A DNA stretch of 64,000 nt from Holacanthus passer (GCA_025331565.1 JAFREQ010000048.1:310001-374000), one strand, 5' to 3'; positions 44,235 to 57,084 are shown, counted from the first letter of the stretch. Notes: generated by a model not told the origin, from the sequence alone. Translations and numbers: made by a program.

Positions 44235-46675
44235 TATCCTGGTACAGACAGTAAAGGAAGTAGCTGTATCTTGTTACCATGACATTACACCCTGAGTTTC
44301 CTTAAATCTGAATGCAAGTATCCACTGTTTTACGCTAAGATTACTTTATGACTTCCTCATTGCATTTCACTTTCTCAGATTACTTTCCAGACAGCTTTTT
44401 TTGCAGAACACACTGGCTCAATTCAGCTTAGCATCTGTGTATTATTGTCTTAGAGAAGATGAGCCATGCATGATAAGATGGACACGTCTCCAGCAGGCTC
44501 CAATATGTTTGTCCATGGATAGAACAGACCATGTCCATGAACAGAGCTCTTTTAATTTAAAGACAACTTTACATCTTTATAGAATGGTATAAGCAGGTGT
44601 TTCATCACAAGCTCAAGAATTACTACCCATAATGTTCACCTATCAAAGCACTTTACATTTGCTCTACAAATAATGTGGACTGTGAGTGATCGACAGCTGC
44701 CTCTGCTGGAATTAGCACAGTAACACTACTTACATTACTGTGTAACTGTAGTTCATAAGTCTGACATTCTAACAATTGTGCACCATATCTAAGTCTGTGC
44801 CTGTCTTCTGGCTGTGTCTTATCTCCTGTCTCTATCTGGGAAATGAAGAAACAGAGAAAGTCAGACAAAAGCTATATTGTCCAACTCTGGCAACTGAAAG
44901 CGATCCCAGAATGCGCCAACAGAATGAAAGGTGTTTTCCAAACGCATCTCTTTGACAAATACGCATTGTCTGAAAATTGGCAGCTGTAAGCTTTGAAGGA
45001 TTCCTCCATACAAAACATTCCTTCTTATTGTCACCAACACCCAACACCTGACTTCCAGCTCCATTCCTTATTAAACCAATAAATCGTTGATAGTATGACA
45101 GAAAAACACGTCGTTGCTGTGTCAGTGATCATCGATGCCTGCGCAGGAACTGAAGCTGCTGTTTCTGCTGAAACGCCACTGTTTGCCTTTCATTTTCTTC
45201 ATTAATATCAATTTTGTGTTTCTGATGAATGTACGCTGCTCCCACCAATTTGTAAGGACATATTCTGTAGGAAGCTTAGTCTCATATGTAGACTGAGAAT
45301 TTTGGACCTGTGCAAGGCCCAGTTCAGGCCTGTGTTAACTTACAGCAGCAGACTCATCTCGTGCCAACATAGAAGTCCCATACATTGTGAGTCAAAGCCA
45401 TGATGACACTTCCTGTCTAGCCCCTGTTCTTTTAGCTTCTGTAACGCAATGCAGTTTGTCATTCAGCATTTCCTTCAGACAGACAAATCAGCAGAAACAG
45501 AAACCTATGGAAAAAAAATACAGCTCCCATTAAAATGTTATTGTAACATGCTTTAATATAAATCTGTGACATTAACCAGCTTTCTCTTCTACAGTAGTTT
45601 TCCAGCTGTTAAACTGTAATCTCAAAACATCTACACCCTTTGCTCCTCTCTGTCCTGCTGCTATTACTGAAGTGTCTCAACCGAGCCCAACCTCTCCCTT
45701 CACCCATGGACCATAGATTTGTAGGCAAACTTGTTACCGAAGAACTGTAACTCTTTCTGTGTGGCCAAAAACAATGCAATGAGAGTGATGAGAGTGAACC
45801 AGAACAGTAAATTTGTGTGCCGGACAGTTAAACAATGAGCTGAAACTGTCTTAAAAAGTTTTTGAGATTTGGGTGACTTACAGATATTCTCTGTAGGTTC
45901 ATCACTACCAGTTTCTACCATTCACATTGTCGCATTGTTTTTACATGTCATTTGATGCATTGTTGTCATCAAATATGGAATACAGTGTCTTTAAGGTCGT
46001 GGTTAGAGTTAACAACTACTACTAAGTCAAGTTGAACGGGGATTTATTATACGTACTGGTTTTATAATAACAGCAAAGAGTTGAAGCAGACAATGAATGA
46101 CAGCTCTGCATGCAGAGCGACAGACTTTCAGCAGAAAAATAAATGGCTCTCATACAAGAGCATTTGTATATTCTTATCCTAAACTTATTTTACTTGTTTT
46201 CTATGAGGGACAAAGAGAAATTCTAAATATGAGAAAATTGGTGAATGCCACACATTCTCTTAAATAGCATATCCGCTGCACTCAGTGACAAATCTGTTTG
46301 CATGAGTGGTTCTGGCTTGACGCCCAATGTCCATGAACAAACACACAAACACCTCGGACAAATATGGTGAATAATCAGATATGAGGCCAGCCTCACAGAC
46401 TGCAGAGCCCATACCAGACCATGCATGTATTACTGATGACATCAGCAGCGCCCACAGCTAATTCTCTGTCAGTCAATCCCAGGACCAGCTTTGGGACTTT
46501 AATCAGTTAAGCATGGCAAATGCATTTGGCTTTGTTTGCTTTGGCACACTTTACCGAAGTCAACTGTACTGGTGCTGGTTCTCCCACACCAGCACAGAGA
46601 CTGCAGAGAAGACACAAAGTGAGGGGTTTCACACTGTGGCCTGTCAGCTGCAGCATCACTGCCGGTGGTAGTGTA
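44235..46675. other. Non-genic DNA
   Basis: No gene, RNA or named repeat is recognised. Minus-strand frames at 44,653-45,064 overlap each other without domain matches. Confidence 0.45.
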
Positions 46676-46680
46676 TTGTC

Positions 46681-47130
46681 ATAAGATAAGATAAGACAGC
46701 TTTTATTGATCCCCCTCAGGGGAAATTCACTTGTTACAGCAGCTGGCAGAACAGGCAAATTGAAATACAGTATTTCAAAATAAATACAAATAAAGTGGCT
46801 AAGTTACAAATAAGGCAGCAGTAAAAAAATGAAGTGGCAATAGAAAAAACAAGAAAAAGTAGAAAAATTATTTACACTAAATGAAGCAAAGTATTTACAC
46901 ATTGTTACATGTTTTTCCTTGTTATTGACATCCAAAATTATTTGACATCTATATCCATATGAGAATAAAAATGCTATAAATACACAGAATTGCTACGATA
47001 TTGCACAAACAGTGGGGAAAATTCCTACACATTATACAGTGAGAAAATAGTTACATTATTTACAGTGAACAGCAGAAATGCAGTCATCAGTTATGACTGA
47101 TACAACCCAACCACCAGGACCATGGGGCTC
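46681..47130 (-). repeat. LINE 3' UTR and tail, minus orientation
   Basis: On the plus strand it begins AAGATAAGATAAGACAGC, then 'tttattgatccccctcaggg', 'gaaattcacttgttacagc', which is the reversed 3' end of a fish LINE (TTATC-type terminal repeat plus a GGGGATCAATAAA-like signal). AT-rich UTR sequence follows with recurring 'tttacac' and 'ttgcacaaacagtgggga' words. Coding sequence is absent and the upper boundary is approximate. Confidence 0.6.
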
Positions 47131-47134
47131 ATTA

Positions 47135-48725
47135 CTACAACAGAAAGCAATTCAGCTGTTAGTACTGTGGATGCACATGGTTTATATTTCCAGCTCTTTT
47201 GTTCCATCCACACTGGGAACTGTTTTTCTGGAGTTACATTCTACCCACGCTTAAGACTTAAGAGAGGTGGTGGAGCCCTGGTCAGAAGTATACCATCAAA
47301 CCATGTCCATCTACAAACCTGTTTGAATGTACAGTAAATTGGCTTCTCTGAGTTTTAGGCATTCATGCAGTTATTTTTAGAAGTGTTTGTAATTGGTTCA
47401 TGTGCAACAGCGTCCAGGATACTGGCACCTTCTGCCTGTGTGGGTGAAAATAAAAGGAAATAATCATTTCAAATAGCTCTTGTAATGATGTCTTGCTATT
47501 TGGCAGAGGCAGACAGAGAATGAGTGATACTCTGGGCCCTGTGTTTCCAAGAGCATCTTAAGATTAACCTGATCAGAAAATGCATCTTATGAATGTTCTT
47601 AAGATTAATAGGTGTTTCCCAAGAGCATTGTAACTGAAGACAATGTTAGGAAGAAATGATACCAGACTAAAGAGCACCTCCTACCCACTCATAGGAGGCT
47701 AAGACCCTATTAAGAAGCTCTGGAACCTGCAGGAGAAACCAAAAAGTTTTTATTACTTGTGTTTCTTTGTAAGTCTGTACTTTTTCATGAACACTCAAGT
47801 TCTTTGTTAAGTAACAATTATGTGATAATGTTTAAATTGAAAACTGAGAAAGTAAAATTAAACTAACACCCAAATGATTGATTTGTGCTATTGATCTGCC
47901 AGTTTCTGTCTCTTCATTTGTCTAATATATTCATCTCTTCTGCCTGAAATTACACTTTCCTGAAGGGTCCATATCTTCTCTCTTGTTTTTACTAGTGGTG
48001 TTTCTGGTCTTTGCCACATGCTCGTACATGACGACATTCATAATAGATGAAGTGTGTATTCATGAAACTTTCACTCATTTAGATGCAGTTACAGATGCTA
48101 ATCTAAAATTCACTTCCACCCTGTAGCATCTATTATAAATGGCAGCTAACTGAAAGCTGTAGGCCAATTGATTTTCATCCTGAAAAAGCTCCAAGTATGA
48201 AACATTTCTTACACGCTTACACTTTGCAGATATCTGCGTATAAGTCTTGTGGTTTACTTTCAATTTGCAAGATCCGGACTCCTGATTAAACTTGGGCAAC
48301 TATTAATATCAAATGGGGCCTTGTGTTTCATTTAAATTTGTGCTGGGTGTTTTTGTTTTTCTTGCTCCAGTGCAGTCTCCATTCAAACAAAGCTCTGGCT
48401 CCCTTACTTTAACTTGGCATGCTCTCTAGTAGCCATTTCAACAGAACTATCACAGGCAGCAAAAGTGACAAGTTGCTGAACAAAACTTGCATATACGTTA
48501 CTCCAAATCATCCACAAGCAACACCAAAACAGAACAAATTCAATGCTACTTTAACCTTTTCTCCAGCAAATGAGAGAGAGCTGCCCCAACTGCAAATAAT
48601 TGGTCAAACACAATATGTAAGTTATGACCAATGCTAACGCTAGCTAGCTATAATCACTGTTTGAAAAAGGAATCCCTAGCATAGAAGGCTGGCTGGCAAT
48701 AGATTGTGTGAGATGACCTCCGGTC
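47135..48725. other. Mostly unidentified DNA
   Basis: Between about 47,540 and 47,660 the phrases 'tgtttccaagagcatcttaa' and 'gtttcccaagagcattgtaa' recur, a pattern seen at ends of Harbinger-type elements; with no termini fixed, I do not call an element. Clustered GCTAGC words lie at 48,630-48,650. No gene is seen. Confidence 0.3.
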
Positions 48726-48729
48726 AGCA

Positions 48730-49090
48730 ACAGCAGCTAGCTCCAAACAAGAGCTCCCTATGAGCGGCCAGATCAGTTGGCTCTGGAGGCAAACGTTAGA
48801 GGGTCCAGGAGGGGGTCTGGGATACGTTTGAGGAAGGACAGGATCAGTCTTTCGAAGCTTTTCGTGACTACGGATGTCAGAGCAACAGGTCTGTTTTCAT
48901 TCAGCACATTATCCTGTCCTTGGGAACTGGGACGATGGCGGATGTTTTAAACCAAGGTGGCACACAGCATTTGGAAATAGACTGTTTGAGGATGGATGAG
49001 AACACTGGCGGGAGCTGGGTGGCGCACTGCCTCAGTGTTGCCACTGGGACCTCAGGTTGTCTCCCCAGTTTGCTCCAGGGAGTGTGCAGT
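48730..49090 (-). pseudogene. LINE reverse-transcriptase fragment (fingers region)
   Basis: On the minus strand the translation gives VFSSILKQSISKCCVPPWFK, then TSAIVPVPKDRIM and, after a frame shift near 48,930, LNENRPVALTSVV and FERLILSFLKRIPD. The order P-x-x-W-K-x-x-x-I-x-P-x-P-K followed by N-x-x-R-P-V-A-L-T-S and F-E-R-L is the start of the RT domain in L2/Rex/CR1-type LINEs, which copy element RNA at a nicked target. The YxDD active site is not included. It is truncated and frameshifted. It could come from the same LINE class as the 36 kb or 55 kb fragments, but the pieces do not overlap. Confidence 0.75.
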
Positions 49091-49094
49091 CATT

Positions 49095-51530
49095 GATTAC
49101 CTACCTGACTCAAAAAAGTCAGAGAAGAAGCATGCAGCATTACTTCCCTGACGTTTAGGTGGGCAGTTTGTTCATAGCTGTAGTATATTATGGAGAATAC
49201 TATTTACACAAGATTATACCAAGAGTCAGAAGCACTGGAACACTGTGGCTGCCCAGACGGAGGCCAGACACCAACAACCTCAACAGCACCTGAGCACCAG
49301 GGCTAATGCTAATTCGAGGGCCGAAGAGACTTCTTCCAATGCCTCAGATACCACTGCAGCTGAGCCAACAACTAATGCTCCATAATTCTGGAGCTCCTTC
49401 AAATGTCATTTAAGGACAGAATGCGCCATTTCTGCTGTTGAGAAGTTCTAGCAGATACACATGCTAGAAGATGAACAGCGCCATAACTACCAGGATTTCT
49501 CAAAGGCTACACCAGGCTTCTCAGTATAAACGACTGCTTCACTCCACAAAAATCCTGTTTAGCACTGGACACCCTACTGTGCTTTCCTTCTTGGCACCTG
49601 GAGGATTAAACATCACTTTGATGACCCAATGTCAATGCCAGTGAAAAAAATGTATTGCCACGCACTGGAAACTTTCCTTTCCAGTGTGGGTTCTATGATA
49701 AATAATAATAAGACTACATTTTAGACAGACAGAGGCCAGGTGGAGCAAACAGTCGGCTCTGTATACATTATGAAATGATTACAACATGTAAAGTGCTATA
49801 TGAGGGACTGTAATATGGGTGACCCACAATGAAATATTGTACCTTGTTTGCGACTTCTCTACCATGAACACATGCTAAATGGCCGGCTATCCACAGCCTC
49901 ACACATGTAAAAAAAAACAACGTGCAAGTTAACCCAGATGTAATTTCCAATGCAGTTAACCATAATGACCGTTCAAAGCACCACTGTCTACTTCTGTCTT
50001 TGCTTTTGGCAAGACTCAGAGACAAGAGTTTGCTGTTTATAATCACGTTTATTTGTACAAGTTAGGGCAATATGAAAGGGAAATATGCCAAATGGAAATA
50101 AACCAGAATGTTCCTTTAATTTCGAATAATCACTATTCGTAGAAGTTCTGTATTGGTCACTAATTGAAAAGAACATACTTGAAGGTACTTGTAATGACAC
50201 TCACCCGCAGGCCTAGATGATGACTTTGTAGTGGTTTAATAATCATCTTGCTGCATTTTGATTGGCTGAGAGAAGTTTGAAATTAATTGGAAGAGGAAAA
50301 TGCAATATTGGGTTGGAAGTGTTTGGTGTTTTGTTTGCATGGCAAATAAAGCAGAACAGGAGCAGCTGCCAAAAATGAAGACCTGTACTTCCAAATCCAC
50401 CAAACAGTCAGATTGCACAATACCATTTTGTTAGCCTGCTGATGGGCTGGCTGTGAGTGAGCGAGAACAGTGACGGCGCTTCAGTCTGATAGGGCTCATG
50501 ATGGACATTCCTACATTATGATGCTTCATTTAGCAGGGGCTCTTGTTATATGGTCCTTGGCAAGTGCCTGTTTTCATAAGCAATTAATTATTTCTCTCAC
50601 TGGCTCGAAAGTCTCCTTTAAATATTTTTCAGCTTAGGCACACATGGCCAACAATCAAGCTAAATACAGATTCAGGCTTATCCAAGGCCACTCAAATGCA
50701 CCTCTCCTTATTAGCTCCAAAACTGCAGCTCTGCTCCGCCATCATACTCCAGAAATCTTATCACCAGTGTTCACTGAACATATCTGTGCAGTTTCCCCTT
50801 GTTTCTCTACGGCTGACACAGAGGTTTGGCTGAAACATTGCTTCTTACAAGGAATAACATGACATTCTGTCCAACAGATCAAAATACTAGGCAAAAGTCC
50901 AAAATACTGTGTTCAGTGAGCAAGGAACAGAGGAAGGCCCAGAGCCTACTGGAGAAGGAGCACAGGGCAAGAGATCAAGGCTGAGGATCTGTGATGGCAG
51001 CAACTGGATCGAAAGGACAGAGACCAGAGAGCATGGAGGGCTTTTGTTGATGGCCTGCGTTCCTCAGGGAACATAAAGGCTAAAGAAACACTTGCCATCA
51101 TTAAGTACATTTATATACTTGAGTTTGCACAATTCTGAGAGACACTTAGTGAAATTCATCCAAACAGTAATCTTAGATCTCACTGAGAGCTAATTTAGAG
51201 CTTTACAGACAAAAGACAGACAAAATTCTGACAGAGCCATTCAGAATATGGTATGAAATGGCAGCAAGTATGATGGCTGACACCACACCACCCACCACAT
51301 GTCCCAGTGGTGTGTGTGTGTATGTCATAGTAGATACTGTATGTGTTGTCTTCCTTTGCAGCGCTGCCAATTTTTCAGTTACACGCTGAAAATTGTCTTT
51401 CACAGGGCTACACAGATTGAGTTGATTCTAGACGCTTTTTTAAAAATTATTATTATCTGAGGTTGATGTTGGACAGAAGGTTGTGGAGTAAATTTAATAT
51501 TAAATTCAATGGCAATGCTGTCCATTGCAG
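49095..51530. other. Non-genic DNA with a conserved-element-like patch
   Basis: At 50,430-50,640 mixed-composition sequence including 'cattatgatgcttcatttag' and 'cataagcaattaattatttc' has homeodomain-type cores and looks regulatory rather than neutral. The interval 49,240-49,640 reads like decayed element sequence but no family could be named. Confidence 0.28.
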
Positions 51531-51533
51531 TGT

Positions 51534-51680
51534 GTTATAGCTTACGTAGGAGTGAAACCAGCAATACTAGAGGACTGGTCAAAATTTGAGATTGATCCTC
51601 TGGGGAGCATAAATATCCACAGCAACTTCTTTGGAAATATACTGTATACCATTCCAAATAGTTTTTCAATGAATCACACA
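51534..51680 (+). repeat. Degenerate copy of the 39.2 kb interspersed repeat family
   Basis: The phrase 'gattgatcctctggggagca' followed by 'taaatatccacagcaac' parallels 39,340-39,370 and 53,030-53,060. The frame that runs through it into the CA repeat (51,525-51,977) is not a gene. Confidence 0.5.
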
Positions 51681-51686
51681 CAATGG

Positions 51687-51690
<4 letters not shown>

Positions 51691-51720
<30 letters not shown>
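51691..51720. repeat. (CA)n microsatellite
   Basis: About 15 uninterrupted AC units. Confidence 0.97.
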
Positions 51721-51723
<3 letters not shown>

Positions 51724-51724
51724 T

Positions 51725-52815
51725 TCTCTGTGGGTATTTCAAGGCCTTCCCCAGTCTTCATTACACATGTAATCAGACATTCATCCAAGCCACACAGCCA
51801 ACCACAGTGTCAGCAAAGCCTAATCATCCAGCAGCAGAGCAGCAGCTGGGGAAGGAATATAGTCACTTCTGTCAGTCAGAGATGAACCTCACCATTAATC
51901 ACTGCAGACAGCCAGTCAGTGAACACCAAATCTGCCGTCTAAGATTACACATTCACTGTGTGATGGGTTTTAAATAAGAATAATTACTTAGAAGCTAAAG
52001 ATAAAGTTAAACTGTATATTTAATACTACAACTATGTTACGAGTCAGGCTGCTAAAATATACATATATAAAATACAAATAGAAATCGAGATGTGTGCACT
52101 GCATTGTTGGCAGAATTTGACAATAAGGGGGAGAACAGTAATCTTGGGTTTTCTGGTGATAGGACTGGACAAATTAGACTTCTACCACATGCTTTTGGAA
52201 ATTCTGTGGGTTTAAACAATGTCTGGCACTGCGACAAGCATTTGCAATAGGCTCACAGGTGGCTCCGGCACAGTTGAAGAGGTTAGGTGTGTGAGTGTTT
52301 CTTGGGAATCAGCACAGGGTATTCTCTGTATGCCATGTATTGTTTAATCCTGAAATTACATCTGAACTGTGTAAGTACTTGTCTATAAATTACAGCTGTA
52401 ACTATGAGCCTTCCAGATAATTAGAGTGTTGTTTCAGACTACCTGGAGTGCCGGAGAGATTGGCATGTTGGAAGGGGCGACGGTTGGTTCAGGAATGTTT
52501 CGCTAATAAGGGCTGATATTTATAGCTGGCTGCTGAAGTCGTCTGCAGGGTGCACCCACCAGCCAATACTTTAAACGAAACAGGCCAGACCTCTCAGACC
52601 TCTTAGTTCAACTAAAGACCAAGTTAGATGGTGTTAAACAGGTAAAACAATATCTACTATGAAACTCTCTATCGCATAATATGAAAAAGTTTTCTTTGCA
52701 TAGCGACAAGACGTTGTCAAAATAAAGTCAGCAATTTGCTATAAACTCATTCAAGTATTGAGCCTTCTAAGTAGTGCATTAATCACAGGTGTTGGAAGGA
52801 ACTAAAAACAGTAGT
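51725..52815. other. Non-genic DNA
   Basis: Nothing is recognised beyond short AT-rich tracts at 52,015-52,085. Confidence 0.5.
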
Positions 52816-52819
52816 GCAA

Positions 52820-53130
52820 CTGTTTGTCCTTGAGAAAAAAGCTATGGGGTCATTAAAATCAAAGAGGTTCATCTAACTGCAAGTATGCTTGGTAAATGTC
52901 ACTGCAATCAGCCTATTAGATTACGACATCTCTGGGGAGCATGGCCTTGCTCAGTAAATTTTATGGCAACCTGCCCATTAGATTTTGATAATTCTTGTGT
53001 GGCTCTAAATAGCGTCACCAAAATAACTAGGACTCTTCCTCTGGGTATCAAGAATATCCACAGCAAATTACCTTGGCAATCTGTAGAGTACTTGTCAAGG
53101 TCAGGGTGTTGGAAAGATCGAGAGATGAAT
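52820..53130 (+). repeat. Degenerate interspersed repeat, two internal units
   Basis: Two successive diverged units are visible, one with 'gacatctctggggagcatgg' and one with 'gactcttcctctgggtatca', each followed by 'gcaa'-type sequence resembling 'atggcaatctgtagag'. The family is the one seen at 39.2 and 51.5 kb. Overlapping frames on both strands (52,885-53,266) are incidental. Confidence 0.5.
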
Positions 53131-53134
53131 AGAA

Positions 53135-54185
53135 TGATATTGGTATTAGGGCTAAAATGACACCTGCAATACAACAATAAATGTATCTGCATTGTCTCCA
53201 TTTATCAGTCTCGTGATTTTTAAAAAATGAATCCAACAAAACCAGAGATATTGTCTTTTCTTCCATGCATTCTTGTCATTTTTTAAAGCCTGACACCTGC
53301 ATTTCCCACAATGTAACTCAACCGCCAGTTACGCGACATCCCTTGAGGTAATTCATCAGACTTCACACTGCTCCCTCTGGTAAAAGGTTTTTTTTTGCAC
53401 ATATGCAGTAGTACTCCCCAAGACATGTAAACAGACTTTGATGTTTAAAATTTGGATTTCCCCTTCAACTCATTAAAGGGTCAGATTGGAGGTCAGAAGT
53501 AAGGGTCAGTAACAGAACAGCAGTAAACTTGTACTTCTGCTATGCAGATGTCTGTTGACGTGGCCGCTTTTTGAAGTTTTATTGGAATACCCAGTAGGCA
53601 AGAGATATACACAGTAGGCAATTTGAGGGGAGATAAGGGTAGATGCCATCCCCTGTGTTAGCAAAACACTCTAAAAAGACAAAAGTAAAGAGCAAAAACA
53701 GAGCTTTTAATCAACAATGGACAGATTCTGATGTGTTAATTCAAAACCAGTATTACTCATATGTTCCATGACCGTGGCCATTATTAAAAGCAGCACTGCG
53801 AAGCAGTGAGCATCCTTTAAGCTAACATAACCACTTAAATCCAAACAGGTCACAGTAAATAACATATTTTATATGGCACTGACTCATAACCCAAGTAAGA
53901 CATTATGATGTTCTGGAACTTTGCTTAAGGAAATTTTCTCTAACCAGACCTGACTTTTAATTAAATACTCCACAGGAATGCGTGCAACATCATCAATGGA
54001 GATTCAAAATACAAGTTCCAGATTCTCTGGAGATCAGTGCAATAGTTCACTAACAACCCAGCAAACACCACACTTACTAAAGCAGGACTTGTGTTGAACT
54101 AAGCCCTGCAAGGTGCGTTTCAATATACAGGTAATATTCTGATTCAAATTTTAAGGCGTGTTCTTTTGCTGATTTGCATGGATCT
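53135..54185. other. Non-genic DNA
   Basis: Unremarkable AT-rich sequence; no feature is identified. Confidence 0.5.
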
Positions 54186-54189
54186 GCCC

Positions 54190-54600
54190 ATGTAATCTCT
54201 AGGCTGGGTGAAAACAGATAGGCAGTCCAAACAGGCAAAAAAATCTTAAACAAAACCAGGCAAAAGAAACAGAAATCAGACATGCACAACCACACTGGAG
54301 GACGGACAGGAGGAGGAATAGATGTGCAGAGTCACACTGGAGGACAGGCAGGGGTGCGGTGGTGAAGGTGGAACCCCTTTAGAGGAGGACAGGGGCTGCA
54401 GGACTGGAACAGGGAGACCAGAAGGACAGCTGATAGAGCAAGGGAAACAGGAGGCTGGTAAACCACAGTCACAGGAGACTGAACTGGAGACTGCTGCAAC
54501 TCAGGAACAGGAGTCTGCTGGGCCAAGCAAATTCAGGTTCCTGCTTCCAGAGATGAGCGGTGATCTTCAAAAAGAGCGTCCTGCATAATTCCAGAGTACA
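54190..54600 (+). repeat. Purine-rich repeat, probably element-derived
   Basis: Begins 'aggcagtccaaacaggc' and continues with many GGACAGG/AGGAACAGGAG-type words. The 88-codon frame at 54,322-54,588 is Gly/Glu/Gln-rich (EQGKQEAGKPQSQETELE) because of this composition. The minus strand is open as well. It resembles the CAGG-rich parts of fish interspersed repeats and not a folded protein. Confidence 0.4.
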
Positions 54601-54604
54601 GACA

Positions 54605-54870
54605 ATGGAAAGGTAAGTTTGCAGGGTGACTGAATGAGCCTGCTGGCTCCTATAGTGGCCTCTACATGGACGAAGTGGAAAACAGAACCCTAAACTCTTT
54701 CAGGGGAAGCACACTGAGCCACTGGCTGAGATATGTGGACCACACATGGGTCACCATCAAAACTGAGGAAGTGATTGGACCTTTGTGAAAACAGCCACAA
54801 AATCCAGAAAGAGCACTAACACTATGGGTGATGAAGAGAAACAAAACAACCACTAAACAAATACAGCACA
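54605..54870. other. Non-genic DNA
   Basis: Short gap between repeats; GGAAAG|gtaagt at 54,612 has no open exon upstream in any frame. Confidence 0.5.
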
Positions 54871-54874
54871 GAAT

Positions 54875-55250
54875 CAGAATCAGATTATTGGCCAGTTATT
54901 TGTACACATACAAGGAATTTGTTTCTCCTTGCTCTTTGCACTTACACAGAAGTAGACTTACGATAAGGTAAACATATGCATTTGACTCCTGAACAGTGAG
55001 ACAATAGTGCAAAAATATATGCAGAAATATGTGCAGAAATAGATATGATTAGTCTCTGTAGCAGGTTGCTCTATATACAAGAGGTAGGTGGATATGACAG
55101 TATACACAGTGTGCATGGTTGTGCTGGCAGATGCTATATACATGATAACGTGAACCATGATGATGGTGTGTATTTAAACAATGAGAGTGTGTAATAATAA
55201 TGAGAAAAAGAAACTGTTTGTATGTCTGGCTGTTTTTGCATGCAGGGCTC
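54875..55250 (-). repeat. LINE-type 3' end, minus orientation
   Basis: The plus strand reads 'gaatcagaatcagattattg', 'acacatacaaggaatttg' and later 'gcatgcagggctctgtagtg', 'cctgccagaggggagaa'. Reversed, this is a C-terminal/3' UTR segment and tail typical of fish non-LTR elements. No intact coding frame remains. The LINE fragment that starts at 55,285 lies in the opposite orientation, so these are two insertions. Confidence 0.45.
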
Positions 55251-55284
55251 TGTAGTGCCTGCCAGAGGGGAGAAATTTGAATAT

Positions 55285-55684
55285 GTTATCAGTTGTACCA
55301 GTTCTGAATGGAGAGCAGTTCTGCACCGAAGATTCTTTCTGCAGTCAACTGAGGGTTTACACTGGCACCCTGTCAAATCGAGAACTGAATTTAAAATCTT
55401 TCTGCTAACCTATAAAGCTCTTAATGGTCAAGCACCATCATATCTTCAAGAGCTCATTGTACCCTATTTTCCCAATAGAGCACTACACTCCCAGATTACT
55501 CAGTTTCTTTTGGTTCCTAGAGTCTCCAAAAGTAGATTTGGAGCCAGAGCCTTCATCATATCCAGCTCCTCTCCTGTGGAATCAGATCCCAGTCTGGGTT
55601 TGGGAGGCAGACACCCTTTCCACATTTAAGAGTAGACTTAAAACCTTCCTCTTTGACAAAGCTTACAGTTCAGGTCAGCTCTGA
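55285..55684 (+). pseudogene. LINE ORF2 C-terminal domain, frameshifted
   Basis: The first frame (55,222-55,629) carries LHWHPVKSRTEFKIFLLTYK, then ALNGQAPSYLQELIVPY and RVSKSRFGARAF. At about 55,553 one extra base shifts the match to the frame of 55,424-55,684, which continues SYPAPLLWNQIPVWV and ends TFKSRLKTFLFDKAYS. This order (L-H-W-x-P-V, K-A-L-x-G-x-A-P-x-Y-L, R-x-F-x-x-x-A-P-x-x-W-N, F-K-x-x-L-K-T-x-L-F) is the conserved C-terminus after the RT core in fish L2/Rex/CR1-type LINEs. It is clearly non-functional. Confidence 0.82.
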
Positions 55685-56110
55685 ACCATCCCATGCTGCT
55701 ATAGACCAAGACTAATGGGGGGTTTCCCATAATGCATTGAGCTTCTCTCTCCTCCTCTCCCTCTCCATCTGTATGCATTCTAACCACATAAATGCATGTT
55801 ACTCTCTCCATATCTTCCCTCTCTCATAGTTTTGTGTTTTCTCACCTGCTGCCTGGGTAAGCTGGGTAAGCAGTGTCATCAGCATTCAAAGAAATCTACC
55901 AGAAACGTCTGTTTGTATGATGCAGTGCAGTGTGATGCCAGCATTGCATTGTGGCATGTTCAGCTCTTTTTCCCCAGATGTCCTTAGGTTCCAACCTGTC
56001 TATGGGGGCTCCTGCTGTTACATTAGGATTTGTGTTTTGTCCTTGTATTTGCTTTAAGCGCCTTAACAATTTCAGGCTGCTTTTGGTACCTCCGGTGCAA
56101 GTCACTAATT
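55285..56110 (+). mobile_element. Rex/L2-type LINE 3' fragment
   Basis: The C-terminal coding end (55,285-55,684) is followed by a 3' UTR that contains 'tgctttaagcgcctt' near 56,045-56,060, a phrase found close to the 3' end of fish Rex-type LINEs. The 5' five-sixths of the element are missing. The end near 56,110 is approximate. Confidence 0.7.
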
Positions 56111-56114
56111 GTTG

Positions 56115-57080
56115 TCTTCTGACATATAGTTGACAGAGTGGTTTAGGGGAATGCTCTATATTCTGCTCGTGTTGGTTTAACCATGGCTCCTCTGTGTCTT
56201 TGTACCTCAGGTGGCTCTTTGCAGAAAACACCACATTTCTTCTCCAGGTGTGCATCTGTTCACTGTCACAGGTTAGAGCCCAGTCTTGAAACTTAAAACT
56301 TGAAACAAAAACTACTTCTCTGGACAGTTAGCCAAGTTTGCTTTCAGTTAAGAATTAAAGAAAATCTAAATCATTAATGCTGACTAAAGTGACTGAATTT
56401 CTTGTTTATTAAGCTTGTGATCCTATACATAGACTGTAAAAACATGAACAGGACTGGACTTTGTGTGACAGATGTGTATGATAATGACCAGGCATCATCC
56501 TGTGAGAGCAGTCTAGTTTTTTAATATGAACTGGTGTTTATTATCCTGCATCAAAAAGAGATTTGAAAATAGAAGGTATTCATCACAAGATTTCTAGCTA
56601 CCAAAATCCTTTTACATGTTGTTGACCTTGGGTGTGCTGATTCATGCTATTCTAAACAGCACATACTATATCACTGCCCCAGTCACATGGTTACTTCAGT
56701 AATTCAGTACTGTGCTTCAGTAAAGTCCAGATACTTAAGAAAGACAGATAACAAAGGTCAAAACTGAAGCAGCAGAGGAAGACATCCTGAGCTGTCATCA
56801 CTTGTATGGACCGAGCGCCAAAAACACCTCCTACATTTCCCACAATGCATCAACATTACCTTTTAATTAGACACCCACTTGTAAACCCAAATTCAAATTC
56901 CACACCTAAAGTTTGTATTGCAGGCTTTCTGCTATAAAATTTTTAGTATCCAAGCCAAAGCTGAACCCAAACCATGATTACATCACTATGACATCATCCA
57001 GGATATTTTCTCAGACTTCAGATCCACGGAAGACATAATACAATTGTGCCCCTTCAAAATGGAGCTGATTCAAAGAACAC
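56115..57080. other. Non-genic DNA
   Basis: No recognised feature. The 119-codon minus-strand frame at 55,896-56,255 lies mostly in LINE 3' UTR and has no domain. Confidence 0.5.
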
Positions 57081-57084
57081 TTCC

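Noticed and set aside
47540..47660. Possible Harbinger-type terminal words (tttccaagagcatcttaa)
   Set aside because: Two similar phrases are present, but no inverted partner, TAA-type target duplication or transposase was found.
51525..51977. 150-codon open frame, the longest in the window
   Set aside because: It runs through a degenerate interspersed repeat and a CA microsatellite that encodes a Thr-His run. There is no domain and no splice context.
54322..54588. 88-codon Gly/Glu/Gln-rich frame
   Set aside because: Purine-rich repetitive DNA open in several frames; not a folded protein.
55896..56255. 119-codon minus-strand frame
   Set aside because: Lies mostly in the 3' UTR of the plus-strand LINE fragment and shows no domain.
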